The translations under genes and the position numbers were made by a program. Source: JBLHKS01 sp047620505 (GTDB lineage Bacteria > Verrucomicrobiota > Verrucomicrobiia > Verrucomicrobiales > DEV007). From it: a stretch of 32,769 bases of DNA. Positions 9,082 through 17,467 of the stretch are shown piece after piece (position 1 is the first letter of the stretch; each line of letters begins with the position of its first letter). The notes beneath the pieces are model-generated. The model did not search any database and was not told the origin of the DNA. It saw only the letters and a program-made list of their open reading frames with translations. The DNA is taken from contig JBLHKS010000065.1 in assembly GCA_047620505.1 (NCBI GenBank), forward strand, positions 1 through 32,769, read 5' to 3'.

Positions 9082-9582
9082 TCATTTTCCGCCGCCGAAT
9101 AATCCGCCTGCCAGTTTTCCCAGACCGCCACCGCCCTCGCCGCCACCCAGCATGCCGCCGAGATCGTTGAGCATCGAACCGTCGCCGTCCTTGTCGAGGA
9201 AACCGCGAATCGCATCCATCCCGCCGCCGGCTTCGCCCTTTTTCTTGTTCAGCAAGCCCATCACAAAGGAAATAATCTTCGGCAGAAAGCCTTTAGCAGC
9301 CTCCGCGGAAACTCCGAGCTTCGAGCTGATCACGTCCGTCGCTTTGCCCGCGCCGTCCGCTCCCAGCAAATCTGCGGGATCGGCTGAGCCATCTTCGGCA
9401 CCGTGCTTTTCCAGCAGCTGCTCAACTTTCTCGTCGTCATCACCAGCGTTTTTTTGGACGGCTCCAAGAATCATCGGCGCAACGGATGGAATGAGGCTGG
9501 CGATTTTATCTGGCGAAACGCCGATTTTTTCGGCAAGGCCGGATGCTGCGCTGGATTCGAGGAGAGATGTGAGAAAAGACAT
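9082..9582 (-). CDS. DUF937 family protein
   Basis: 166 residues. The N-terminal pattern MSFLTSLLESSAASGLAEKIG, then SLIPSVAPMILGAV, and later VISSKLGVSAEAAKGFLPKIISFVMGLL match DUF937 (helical, YidB-related). The C-terminus is a Gly-rich tail (GGMLGGGEGGGGLGKLAGGLFGGG), common in this family. Biochemical function is unknown. It is divergent from mgtE across about 90 bp and lies 62 bp upstream of the M28 peptidase gene on the same strand. Confidence 0.85.
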   Translation of the reverse strand: MSFLTSLLESSAASGLAEKIGVSPDKIASLIPSVAPMILGAVQKNAGDDDEKVEQLLEKHGAEDGSADPADLLGADGAGKATDVISSKLGVSAEAAKGFLPKIISFVMGLLNKKKGEAGGGMDAIRGFLDKDGDGSMLNDLGGMLGGGEGGGGLGKLAGGLFGGGK

Positions 9583-9673
9583 GCGTCCTTCATAACTGCT
9601 TTTTGAGCTATTGCTAGAGTTGTCTTCTTTTCCCTGTTGATTTCACCGATTCGATACCGGACTCAGGGGATTG

Positions 9674-11065
9674 ATGGAATCCGCCATCAACCGTTCCCAG
9701 CGCTACATCGAGTCGACTCTCCAGAACGGCTCGCTTGAAGAATTGCAGGGACTTTTCGCCGAAGTCCATCCGGCTGACTTGGCCAAAGCGCTGGAGGAGC
9801 TTGAGGACGATCGCTTCGACGCGATTCTCGCTCAAATGCCGCCGGAAGTGTTCGGCGAATTGGTCGAGCACATGCCGGCAACGGACGCGGTCGAGCATCT
9901 CGAAAACTCAGACGAGAAATTCCGGAAAGAGGCGCTGGCCAATCTCGCCGACGACGAGTTGGTCGATCTGCTTCAGGAAATCCCGGAAGCGAATCGAAGC
10001 GGCTTCGTCGAGCTGCTTTCCGAGGACGCGCAGGAGAAATCCCGCAAGCTGATGGCCTTCCCGGAAGAGTCAGCCGGCGGCCGGATGACGACGGACATTT
10101 CCACGATCAGCGAGGCCATGACGATTCGTGAAGCGATCGAAAAGCTCGCCGCGGTGAAGGAAACTTCGGAGCTGCTTTCGCGAATCTACGTCGTCGACGA
10201 TCGCGGGCGGCTTCTCGGCAAAGTGAGGCTGCGCGATCTCACTTTCAATCCGCGCGACCAGAAAATCAGCGAAATTATGGACGGCGATCTGCTTTCGATC
10301 GACGCCTTCGAAGACCAGGAAGAAGCCGCTCGAATGATGACGCGTTACGACCTCGTCGCGCTGCCGGTGATCAACGCGGATCTGCAGGTCATCGGCGCGA
10401 TCACCCACGACGACGCGATGGAGATTCTCGAAGAAGAAGCGTCAGAGGACATTGAAAAACTTTCCGGGATTCAGGCCTCAGATCCGGACGCGACCTACCT
10501 TCGGATCTCGGTCATGGGGCATTTTCGCCTGCGATTCGCCTGGGTCGTCTCGATGGCGTTTCTCGCGATCATTTCCGGCTTCGTGCTCTACAAATACGAG
10601 CACGTCCTCAGCTCAATTTCGATGCTCGCGCTCTACATCCCGATGGTCGTCGCCGCCGGCGGGAACACCGGTTCGCAGTCCGCGACGATGGTGATTCGAG
10701 CCATGTCGTTGGGCGAATTCAACACGAAAGATTTCCTCAGCGTGATCTGGAAAGAAGTGCGGATCGGCATGCTGCTCGGCGCGCTCGTCGGCATCAGCGT
10801 GTTCGTTCAAATCCAGATTTTCCAGTTTGGCTCCCTCCCAAGCGGCGTTTCGCTTTTCAGCGTCGCCCTCGTCGTGAGCCTCTCTCTGATGATCCAGATC
10901 ACGACTTCGACGTTGCTGGGATCGTCGCTTCCGTTGCTGGCGCGTCTGATGCGAGCCGACCCGGCAGCGGTTGCCTCGCCGGTGATCACGACGGTCGTGG
11001 ACGTGACCGGAATGCTAATCTATTTCCTGCTTGCGACCACGTTCATTCCGCTTGCGACCACGTGA
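9674..11065 (+). CDS. mgtE: Magnesium transporter MgtE
   Basis: 463 residues from the ATG at 9674; a TTG one codon upstream is an unlikely alternative. The product is the homodimeric Mg2+ channel gated by intracellular Mg2+. Residues 1-130 form the superhelical N domain (SLEELQGLFAEVHPADLAKAL), followed by two CBS domains (about 135-262, with LARIYVVD-like ELLSRIYVVDDRGRLLG). Five transmembrane helices follow from about 285, including the family signature AAGGNTGSQSATMVIRAM and a conserved ITTVVDVTG near the last helix. Length and layout are normal. It converges on the DUF4838 gene with 5 bp between stops. It is one of few chromosomal genes here without a GCAGCTGC palindrome. Confidence 0.97.
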   Translation: MESAINRSQRYIESTLQNGSLEELQGLFAEVHPADLAKALEELEDDRFDAILAQMPPEVFGELVEHMPATDAVEHLENSDEKFRKEALANLADDELVDLLQEIPEANRSGFVELLSEDAQEKSRKLMAFPEESAGGRMTTDISTISEAMTIREAIEKLAAVKETSELLSRIYVVDDRGRLLGKVRLRDLTFNPRDQKISEIMDGDLLSIDAFEDQEEAARMMTRYDLVALPVINADLQVIGAITHDDAMEILEEEASEDIEKLSGIQASDPDATYLRISVMGHFRLRFAWVVSMAFLAIISGFVLYKYEHVLSSISMLALYIPMVVAAGGNTGSQSATMVIRAMSLGEFNTKDFLSVIWKEVRIGMLLGALVGISVFVQIQIFQFGSLPSGVSLFSVALVVSLSLMIQITTSTLLGSSLPLLARLMRADPAAVASPVITTVVDVTGMLIYFLLATTFIPLATT

Positions 11066-11070
11066 ACAAA

Positions 11071-14000
11071 CTACGGATTGAGCGCTTTCTCTGCCGCGGT
11101 GCGCTGAGCCGCCGATGCGGCGGAATCTGAAAACACTCGCTGGAATGCGGCGCGCGCCTCGTCCTTCCGGCCTGCGGCATCGAGAACTCTTCCTTTTGAG
11201 TTCAGCATCTCGTTCAGCCAATAGCCGGTGGTTTTTTCGAAGTTGACCACGTCGAACGCGGCCAGAGCCTCGTCGAACTTTCGTTGCGCCGCCAGAATGC
11301 CCGCGGCCCGGTCGACTGAGCGGAACTCGTCGGCACCCCCGATGTTGGCCTTGCCTTCGAAGTTCTCGACGTAGAACGAGAGCGCGGCGGCAGGGTCCCC
11401 AAGCAGGGTTTCCTGCGTTTGAGCCAGAAGCATGCGGATGCTGACCACGATGCGCGAGTCCCGTTCGTACCTGAGTGCGAGTTCAAGATCGGCGGCAGCG
11501 GCCTCGCCGTCCTTAACTATATAGTAGGCTCTGGCGCGCGCGAAAGCCGCTTCGGCGATTTGCCAGAACGGCCACTGACTCAATTCTTCGCCGCCAAGTT
11601 CGTCGACGACTGCCTGCCATTCGCGCCGGGCGAGAAGGTTTTGCATCCGGGCGGTCTTGGCGACGGATTCGATCGGAATTTGCGCGGCAAGTTCGGCGGC
11701 TTGCGCCTCGTCTTTAAGAGTGATGGCGCAGCGAGCGGCCTGTTGCAGGGCGTCGGACTTTTGGAACTCGGTGACTTTTTCTATCTCTGTCAGGGCAAGG
11801 AAAGCAGCGAGAGCTTCGTCCCATTTTCGGGCACGGGCGAGGGCGTCGGCGGCGCGGCGGCCGAGTAGGTAGTCGGTGACGGTTGGATCCACCTCAAACT
11901 GATGAGATTGGCCACCGAAGAAGTGCGCAAACTTCATCGGCTCGTGAAATCCGGACGTGCCGGTTGGCGAAAAGGCGGAGAACTCCGAGGCCTCGTTGCG
12001 AACCCGCTGGCGGCAAACGTTGACGAACCAAGGCAGGCTCTTGGTCGGATTGCGACCGACGATTTGGTGGAGCGGGTCGTTCTCGTCCTGGGTGATTGGC
12101 AGGCGAATTTCGACTGTCCAATGATCATCAGCGACGTGGGTGGCGACTTCGGCTTTCGACGACCAACCGAACCACTGACTGCGCGGTGCGCCGCGGTCAA
12201 GGTCGACGATCGCGCCAGCCGGATTGACGACGATCTGATAGTAGCTGTGGGCGTCGGTCGCGAGTTGAATTTCGATGCAGTCGCCGTACCAAATCGCCTG
12301 GTCGCCGTCCTTCTCGGTCGCGACGTTGAGTTCTTTGCCCGGCTCGTCTTCGCAGCGGATCGCAAAGTAGATATTCTGCCCAATCCGCTCTGCTTTGAAA
12401 CTCGTCGCGAAAGTCGGCAGCCTGCCGGTCTGCAGCTCGCGCAGCTGCCCGATCGAAGCGTTAGGAATGTCGATCCACGGCCCATCGTCGAGTTTGCCGT
12501 CGACCACAATTTTGCCGCGCTGATCAGCTCCGCTCACGAGCCGCAACGTCGGCACGGGACCGCGTTTTTGAGCGAGCTGGGTCGCTTTGCTACGCAGGCC
12601 GTTGAGGAAATTGTCGATCAAACCCATGCGCTGGGCGAAGACCGAATCCGCGGGTGCCTGGGTCTTGGCGACCTCGAAAAGCTCGAGGGCGCGGCTGGCG
12701 AGTTCCGAGTCTTTCTCCATCGCGCGCCAATTCGTTTCGCAGTAGGAAAAGAACGGCTTCATGCCAGCAGCTGCTGGGCCGTAGAATTTTTCCACGTATT
12801 CGTCGAACATCGCTACCGGGTCCTGATCCTCACCGCCCCAGTACATTCGTCCGGTGAAATATAATTGGAAATGATTGTAGCCGATAGCTTTCTCGCTGAA
12901 GTCCATCGTGATCCAAATGTCCTCGCCTCGCGACTGGCTCTTGGTCCTGTTGATGCCTTCGCCGAGGACGCCAGGCATATAAGCCGGAAGGTACCAGCCG
13001 CGCCCGGTAAACGGGTAGTTTTCGAAAATCTCGAGCGGCCGGTCCGTTTTCTCTGCCCACTCAGCGCGAAGCCGACGCAAGTCTTCGTGGTCTTCCTGCC
13101 GGGGCCGCCGACCGCCGACGATGATGACTTGGACGTTCGGCTCAAGCTTCTCAATATTGTTCGGCGGCTCGGTGTAGATGCCGTAAGCGCAATTGGATAT
13201 GCGTTTGTCAGGGTGCGTCTTGCCGACTTCTTTGGCGACGCGGTTGACGAAGTCCCAAACGTAATTGGAAAGCTGTCCGCGTGCACCGAGTTCGGGCGAC
13301 TCCTTGCCTTCGCAGAGTTCGCACTGGCAGATGGCGGTGTAGCCGTCCGGCGGCATGATCGAGACGGCGTCCATCTTAAAATGGTCGAGTTGGGTGCGCG
13401 CAAACCGGACCGCTTCCTCGAACAGCTCTTGATTCGAGTAGCAGAGCTGGTTGTTCTTGATATTGGGATGGTTGTGCCTCTTGCCGCCGTAGAGCGCGAA
13501 CCAGTCTGGGTGGTTTGTCAGGGTGCGCTCGTTATCGGTCATTCCGTGAAGCCCGTGAGCGGCCTGGCGACCGTAGGGCTGGCGCGTTCCGAGCCGGAAG
13601 CCCCACATCATCGCGTCGTGTCCGTAGACGGACGTGCGAAAGTTGAGAATCCGCATTGGGAAGTCCGGATGGACGGTCTTGTCGACTTTCGGCAGGGCGA
13701 TCGACTTCGTCTCCGGCAGGACTTCGCCGATCTCGCCCGGCATGTACCAGCGCACCCCGAGATCGCGAAGAAATCCACAGACCGCGTTGAAACTACCGCG
13801 TTCGTCGTAGGTCCAGGTATTGACATTGCCTTCGTCATCGGTCTTTTGCTCCTCCGGCGTGCCAAAGAGACTGTTTCGACCGGAGTAATGCTTGTGAAGC
13901 TGCGAATGCATGTAGCCCCACTGCGCTCCGGTAATTTTATCCCATTCGGCCTGCATCTTGCCGCTGGCGATGTCGTTGTTGTTGCGCGGCCAGGGCTCGA

Positions 14001-14355
14001 TAGGCGTAAAATTCCGATCCTGACCCAACAGCACGAGCCAGTCCTCGCCGGAAACCATGCGATACGCGCCGTGGTCCAGCCCCTCAGCTGTGACGCCGAG
14101 TTTCCTGGTATGCGGACTCTCGCCAACGTAGATTTTGACCGGGCGGTCGGCGGGTTCGGTCACGATCTCAAGCTTCGCGCCGGTGATCTTCTCCACGTGG
14201 ACTTGCAAATCCCGAGCCGCGAGATGGACCGTCCGCGGTGGGTCTTTGGCAATGATGATTTCGGCGCGCGACTCGCCGTCTTCGACGAGGAACGATTCGG
14301 CGGAGGCGAGTTGAACGAGGAGAAGGCTGAAAAGAAGCAGAGCGACGCGGTTCAT
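11071..14355 (-). CDS. Secreted DUF4838 protein with CBM9-like domain and TPR-like tail
   Basis: 1094 residues from the ATG at 14355, chosen because it opens a clear signal peptide (MNRVALLLFSLLLVQLASA, cut before ESF). Residues 20-130 resemble the N-terminal glycosidase-associated domain of alpha-glucuronidase/GH20-type enzymes (TVHLAARDLQVHVEKITGAKL). The central region (about 190-560) is DUF4838, with motifs such as MPPDGYTAICQCELCEGKE and FENYPFTGRGWYLPAYMPG. Around 620-830 lies a CBM9-like beta domain (GKIVVDGKLDDGPWIDIPNA, then YYQIVVNPAGAIVDLD). The last 250 residues are helical, probably TPR-like. Glycan binding or hydrolysis outside the cytoplasm is an inference; no catalytic acid pair is assigned. 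The open frame continues upstream, but that part shows no protein-like features. Confidence 0.85.
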   Translation of the reverse strand: MNRVALLLFSLLLVQLASAESFLVEDGESRAEIIIAKDPPRTVHLAARDLQVHVEKITGAKLEIVTEPADRPVKIYVGESPHTRKLGVTAEGLDHGAYRMVSGEDWLVLLGQDRNFTPIEPWPRNNNDIASGKMQAEWDKITGAQWGYMHSQLHKHYSGRNSLFGTPEEQKTDDEGNVNTWTYDERGSFNAVCGFLRDLGVRWYMPGEIGEVLPETKSIALPKVDKTVHPDFPMRILNFRTSVYGHDAMMWGFRLGTRQPYGRQAAHGLHGMTDNERTLTNHPDWFALYGGKRHNHPNIKNNQLCYSNQELFEEAVRFARTQLDHFKMDAVSIMPPDGYTAICQCELCEGKESPELGARGQLSNYVWDFVNRVAKEVGKTHPDKRISNCAYGIYTEPPNNIEKLEPNVQVIIVGGRRPRQEDHEDLRRLRAEWAEKTDRPLEIFENYPFTGRGWYLPAYMPGVLGEGINRTKSQSRGEDIWITMDFSEKAIGYNHFQLYFTGRMYWGGEDQDPVAMFDEYVEKFYGPAAAGMKPFFSYCETNWRAMEKDSELASRALELFEVAKTQAPADSVFAQRMGLIDNFLNGLRSKATQLAQKRGPVPTLRLVSGADQRGKIVVDGKLDDGPWIDIPNASIGQLRELQTGRLPTFATSFKAERIGQNIYFAIRCEDEPGKELNVATEKDGDQAIWYGDCIEIQLATDAHSYYQIVVNPAGAIVDLDRGAPRSQWFGWSSKAEVATHVADDHWTVEIRLPITQDENDPLHQIVGRNPTKSLPWFVNVCRQRVRNEASEFSAFSPTGTSGFHEPMKFAHFFGGQSHQFEVDPTVTDYLLGRRAADALARARKWDEALAAFLALTEIEKVTEFQKSDALQQAARCAITLKDEAQAAELAAQIPIESVAKTARMQNLLARREWQAVVDELGGEELSQWPFWQIAEAAFARARAYYIVKDGEAAAADLELALRYERDSRIVVSIRMLLAQTQETLLGDPAAALSFYVENFEGKANIGGADEFRSVDRAAGILAAQRKFDEALAAFDVVNFEKTTGYWLNEMLNSKGRVLDAAGRKDEARAAFQRVFSDSAASAAQRTAAEKALNP

Positions 14356-14356
14356 T

Positions 14357-14371
14357 GCTCCATCTTGGAGC
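14357..14371. promoter_or_regulatory. Perfect 6-bp inverted repeat beside the DUF4838 start
   Basis: GCTCCA-TCT-TGGAGC sits immediately upstream of the DUF4838 start codon in the 135-bp divergent gap with the hydrolase gene. It could be an operator or an mRNA hairpin that hides the start. No regulator is known, and a repeat this short can be chance. Confidence 0.2.
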
Positions 14372-14490
14372 CGCCATGGATTTTTCGCAACGCCCTCCTT
14401 CTCGCCCGTGGTCGACCGGCTGATGCGGCTTCCGATCGATTCCATCGATTTTTCCTTGGACGACTCCGGGATTTTCGCCAGGCTCGCCCC

Positions 14491-15294
14491 ATGCCTCACG
14501 TCTCTACAAACGGAATCCAGATGTATTATGAAGAAGCCGGTGCCGGCGATCCTGTGATCCTGATCATGGGCATCACGGCGAACGGCGCAGTCTGGGAAGC
14601 GCACAAAAATGACTGGAGCCAGGAATTCCGATGCATCATGCCGGACAACCGCGGAGTCGGTCTCAGCGACAAGCCTCCGGGCGACTATTCGAGCGAGATG
14701 ATGGCTGACGATTATGCCGGTTTGATGGACGCGCTCGGAATTGCCCAAGCGCGGATCGTCGGCGTTTCGATGGGCTCGATCATCGCTCAGCAACTTTGCC
14801 TTCGTCATCCTGACAAGGTCAAAAGCTCCGTTCTGATGTGCCCGTGGGCGCGCTGCGATCGCTACGCGACTTCGACCTTCAATCACATGAAGCACTGCAA
14901 AGCGCACCTCGAGCCACAGGAATTTCTCGAATGGATTCAGCTCTTGATCTTCACCAAGCCGTTCTGGGACAACGACGATGCTTACAACGACATGGTCGGC
15001 GGCCGTGACGGTTTCCGGAATGACCCGAACCCTCAGCCGCTTCACGGGCTCGAAGGCCAAGCGGCGGCCTGCGTGAATCACGACGTGCTCAGCCAACTCG
15101 GATCGATCACGAAGCCGTGTCTGGTGATCGGCGGGAAGGACGATATTTTCACGCCAAACTGGATGGGCGAGGAAGTCGCGAACGCGATTCCAAACTGCGA
15201 GAGTCATTTCTACGATGGTGCCGGCCATGCGTTCCACTGGGAAGTGATGGACGACTTTAATCCGCGGATTCGCGAGTGGCTCCGGACTCACTGA
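14491..15294 (+). CDS. Alpha/beta hydrolase
   Basis: 267 residues. Typical alpha/beta-hydrolase features are the oxyanion region ILIMGITANGAVW, the segment PDNRGVGLSDKP and the nucleophile elbow GVSMGS with Ser93. Candidate Asp (VIGGKDDIFTP) and His (GAGHAFHWE) complete a triad. The start at 14491 (MPHVSTNGIQMYYEE) matches how such proteins begin; the frame is open far upstream opposite the DUF4838 gene, but that part is an antisense shadow. The substrate is unknown. It ends 8 bp before the SDR gene, so the two probably share an operon and perhaps a small-molecule pathway. Confidence 0.92.
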   Translation: MPHVSTNGIQMYYEEAGAGDPVILIMGITANGAVWEAHKNDWSQEFRCIMPDNRGVGLSDKPPGDYSSEMMADDYAGLMDALGIAQARIVGVSMGSIIAQQLCLRHPDKVKSSVLMCPWARCDRYATSTFNHMKHCKAHLEPQEFLEWIQLLIFTKPFWDNDDAYNDMVGGRDGFRNDPNPQPLHGLEGQAAACVNHDVLSQLGSITKPCLVIGGKDDIFTPNWMGEEVANAIPNCESHFYDGAGHAFHWEVMDDFNPRIREWLRTH

Positions 15295-15302
15295 TTACTA
15301 CG

Positions 15303-16073
15303 ATGAGTTCGTCTATTTTTGATTTATCAGGGCGCGTAGCGCTGGTCACCGGCGGCAGCAAAGGCCTTGGCAAGGCGATGGCGCGCGGGTTTGCCGAACA
15401 CGGCGCGGACGTGATGATCTGCAGCCGCAGTGAATCCGAATTGCAGGCCGCGAAGGCGGAAATCGGCGATGGGCTGGATGTCCGGGTCGAATACCGCGTG
15501 ACGGACATGGTCGATCGCTGCGAAGTCAAAGCGTTAGCCGCGGAGACGATCGAGAAGCTCGGCAAAGTCGACATTCTCGTAAACAACGCCGGCTCGAATT
15601 CGCCTGAGCCGATTGACGTGATTACGGATGAGGCCTGGGACCGGATCCTGGAGTTGAATTTGAGCAGTGTCATGGTCTTGACTCGCGCGTTGGTTCCGGG
15701 AATGAAGGAACGCGGATGGGGCCGCGTGATTCACATTTCTTCAGTGCTCGGCCTCGGGTCAAAAGAAGCGCGAAACTCCTACTCAGCGACGAAAGCCGCG
15801 CTGATCGGTTTCGCAAAAGCGAGCGCGCTCGACCTCGGTCCGCACGGAGTCACCGTGAACTGCATCGCGCCGGGGCCGTTCCTGACAGACCTCCCGCTGA
15901 GCCTCTTGAACGAAGAACAGCAGCAGAAATTCTCCGATTTCACCGCGATGGGCCGCTGGGGCAAGCCGCGCGAAATCGCGGGTCCAGCGATCATGCTCGC
16001 GAGCGAAGCCGGCAGCTACATCACAGGCGAAACGCTGCTCATCGACGGCGGGGCTTACGCGAGGGCGCTGTGA
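15303..16073 (+). CDS. Short-chain dehydrogenase/reductase
   Basis: 256 residues, the normal length for a classical SDR. It has the cofactor motif TGGSKGLG (16-23), NNAG (94-97), the catalytic Ser in HISSVLG (146/147), and Tyr160 and Lys164 in YSATK. The C-terminus ITGETLLIDGGAYARAL is typical. It is expected to be an NAD(P)-dependent oxidoreductase of unknown substrate in the cytoplasm. Its stop overlaps the GTG start of the beta-helix gene (GTGA), which implies translational coupling. A partial second copy of its 3' end is found 1.1 kb downstream at 17173-17241. Confidence 0.95.
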   Translation: MSSSIFDLSGRVALVTGGSKGLGKAMARGFAEHGADVMICSRSESELQAAKAEIGDGLDVRVEYRVTDMVDRCEVKALAAETIEKLGKVDILVNNAGSNSPEPIDVITDEAWDRILELNLSSVMVLTRALVPGMKERGWGRVIHISSVLGLGSKEARNSYSATKAALIGFAKASALDLGPHGVTVNCIAPGPFLTDLPLSLLNEEQQQKFSDFTAMGRWGKPREIAGPAIMLASEAGSYITGETLLIDGGAYARAL

Positions 16074-17170
16074 GGATTTTCGCGCTCTTCCTGGTTCTGA
16101 TTTCGACCGCACAGGCTCGCGAGATTTTCGTCAATCCTGAGACTGGTGACGACGCCAACGATGGCTCAAGCGAGGCGGCGCTCGCGACCGGGCAGAAGGC
16201 CGTTTCGCTTGCGCAGCCAGGCGACGTGATCCAGCTCCTGCCGAAAAACGCGGTCTACCGGCAATCGATCACGTTCAGGGGCAAGTCGGATCTCACGATC
16301 GAAGGTAACGGCGTCACGCTCGACGGCGCAGATCCGCTTCCGGCCGTTGGTTGGGAGGATCTCGGCCAGCAGCTGCTGAGGCGCAAAATCCCGCGCACCG
16401 TTTACGATCGGCATCTCTTGATTGTCGACGGCAAGGCCAATCGAATGGGCCGGACAGCCGGAAAAAATTCCCTCGATCTGTTTCCAGCGGCTGATGACCT
16501 CAAGGAAGGCGAGTTTCGCTTCGAAATCATCGACGACGAATTCGGTTGGCTGTTTGTCAGGGGCTCGGTCGAGAATCTTGAGTGGTCAACGCGGAGTAAC
16601 GGGATCGGGACGGGCGGCGAGTGCTCGAACATCGTAGTCCGAAATCTTAACGCGCGGCATTTTCTCAACGACGGCTTCAACATTCACGGTCACGCGGTCG
16701 GGATGAAGTTTTACAGCATCCAAGGCTATGACTGCTTCGACGAAGGCTTCAGCGCGCACGACACTTGCGAGTGCGAAATCGATGGCGGCAAATTCTGGGG
16801 TTGCGAGCACGCGATTGCAGACGTCAACAACTGCGTTACCCACTACCGAAACTGCGAATTCCGCGACAGCGTCCACGTCGATGTGCTTTTTCGCGGGAAT
16901 CGGCATAGCCTGACCGATTGCCTGATCGTCAACACGACTCCAGCGACTGCGCTTTCGGCTGGGCCCGGCGGCGAGAAGGATAAACCATTCGAACTCACCC
17001 TGACCAACGTTGAAATCCGCGGCGACGCGGAGAAACCAGCCCGAATCCGGATCGACGGCGGCAAAGCCTCGCTCAGCAGCTGCCGGTTCAAAAACGTGAA
17101 GCTGAATACGATCGGCGCGGAAGTCGAAAGCACCGAAACGCAAGTCGACGGCGACTGGGTCAAGGAGTAA
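16070..17170 (+). CDS. Secreted right-handed beta-helix (pectate-lyase-like) protein
   Basis: 366 residues from a GTG that overlaps the SDR stop. The start VRIFALFLVLISTAQA is a signal peptide with cleavage before REIFV. The family opening REIFVNPETGDDANDGS (VxPxxGxDxxxG...) and the following block ending AVSLAQPGDVIQLLP are typical of parallel beta-helix proteins. Later repeats such as NIVVRNLNARHFLNDGFNIHG, CEIDGGKFWGCEHAI and SLTDCLIVNTTPATAL fit helix coils. A polysaccharide lyase or binding role is inferred; I see no defined catalytic set. It contains two palindrome copies (16367, exact; 17074, one mismatch). Confidence 0.85.
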   Translation: MRIFALFLVLISTAQAREIFVNPETGDDANDGSSEAALATGQKAVSLAQPGDVIQLLPKNAVYRQSITFRGKSDLTIEGNGVTLDGADPLPAVGWEDLGQQLLRRKIPRTVYDRHLLIVDGKANRMGRTAGKNSLDLFPAADDLKEGEFRFEIIDDEFGWLFVRGSVENLEWSTRSNGIGTGGECSNIVVRNLNARHFLNDGFNIHGHAVGMKFYSIQGYDCFDEGFSAHDTCECEIDGGKFWGCEHAIADVNNCVTHYRNCEFRDSVHVDVLFRGNRHSLTDCLIVNTTPATALSAGPGGEKDKPFELTLTNVEIRGDAEKPARIRIDGGKASLSSCRFKNVKLNTIGAEVESTETQVDGDWVKE

Positions 17171-17172
17171 CA

Positions 17173-17241
17173 AGCGACGCCGGCAACTACATCAGCGAAA
17201 CGCGCCTGATCGACGGCGGTGCCTACGCCAGGTCGCTGTAA
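17173..17241 (+). pseudogene. Relic of a second SDR gene: last 22 codons and stop
   Basis: Directly after the beta-helix stop, this frame reads SDAGNYISETRLIDGGAYARSL then TAA. The complete SDR at 15303-16073 ends SEAGSYITGETLLIDGGAYARAL. The two match at most positions in both protein and DNA, with one codon missing in the relic. There is no start codon or upstream SDR sequence, so this is the leftover end of a tandem duplication or an older neighbouring gene. Confidence 0.85.
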
Positions 17242-17247
17242 ACCGGC

Positions 17248-17421
17248 CTAATCACCAAGTCCGCGCGCGTCGGCGACGACTTCATCGTCATCGGCCCAGA
17301 TGCTGACGAGCATCGGGCGGCAACAGACTTCGCAATCGTAATCGACCTCGCAAGGGGTCTCGGAAATCGGCGGCGACGGGATGTCGAATTGCTCGAAACA
17401 GGTGGGGCAGGTAACGCTCAA
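17248..17421 (-). CDS. CPXCG-type cysteine-rich small protein
   Basis: 57 residues from a TTG at 17421 (plus-strand caa) to TAG at 17248-17250. The sequence begins LSVTCPTCFEQFDIP and continues with TPCEVDYDCEVCCRP and SIWADDDEVVADARG. CPxC, then CxVCCRP, is the signature of the Cys_rich_CPXG family, small putative zinc-ribbon proteins of unknown function found in many Gram-negatives. The start is uncertain because no ATG or GTG lies in frame nearby and no clear Shine-Dalgarno is seen. It is divergent from the RNA methyltransferase gene across 46 bp. Confidence 0.8.
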   Translation of the reverse strand: MSVTCPTCFEQFDIPSPPISETPCEVDYDCEVCCRPMLVSIWADDDEVVADARGLGD

Positions 17422-17467
17422 GTTTTTGGTGTTAAGTTTCCAGATTTAAGTTCTGGTCTGTCGCCTC

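Noticed and set aside
12865..14490. Long plus-strand frame opposite the DUF4838 gene, continuous with the hydrolase
   Set aside because: It is antisense to a gene with a signal peptide and recognisable domains. High GC keeps the frame open; the hydrolase itself begins at 14491.
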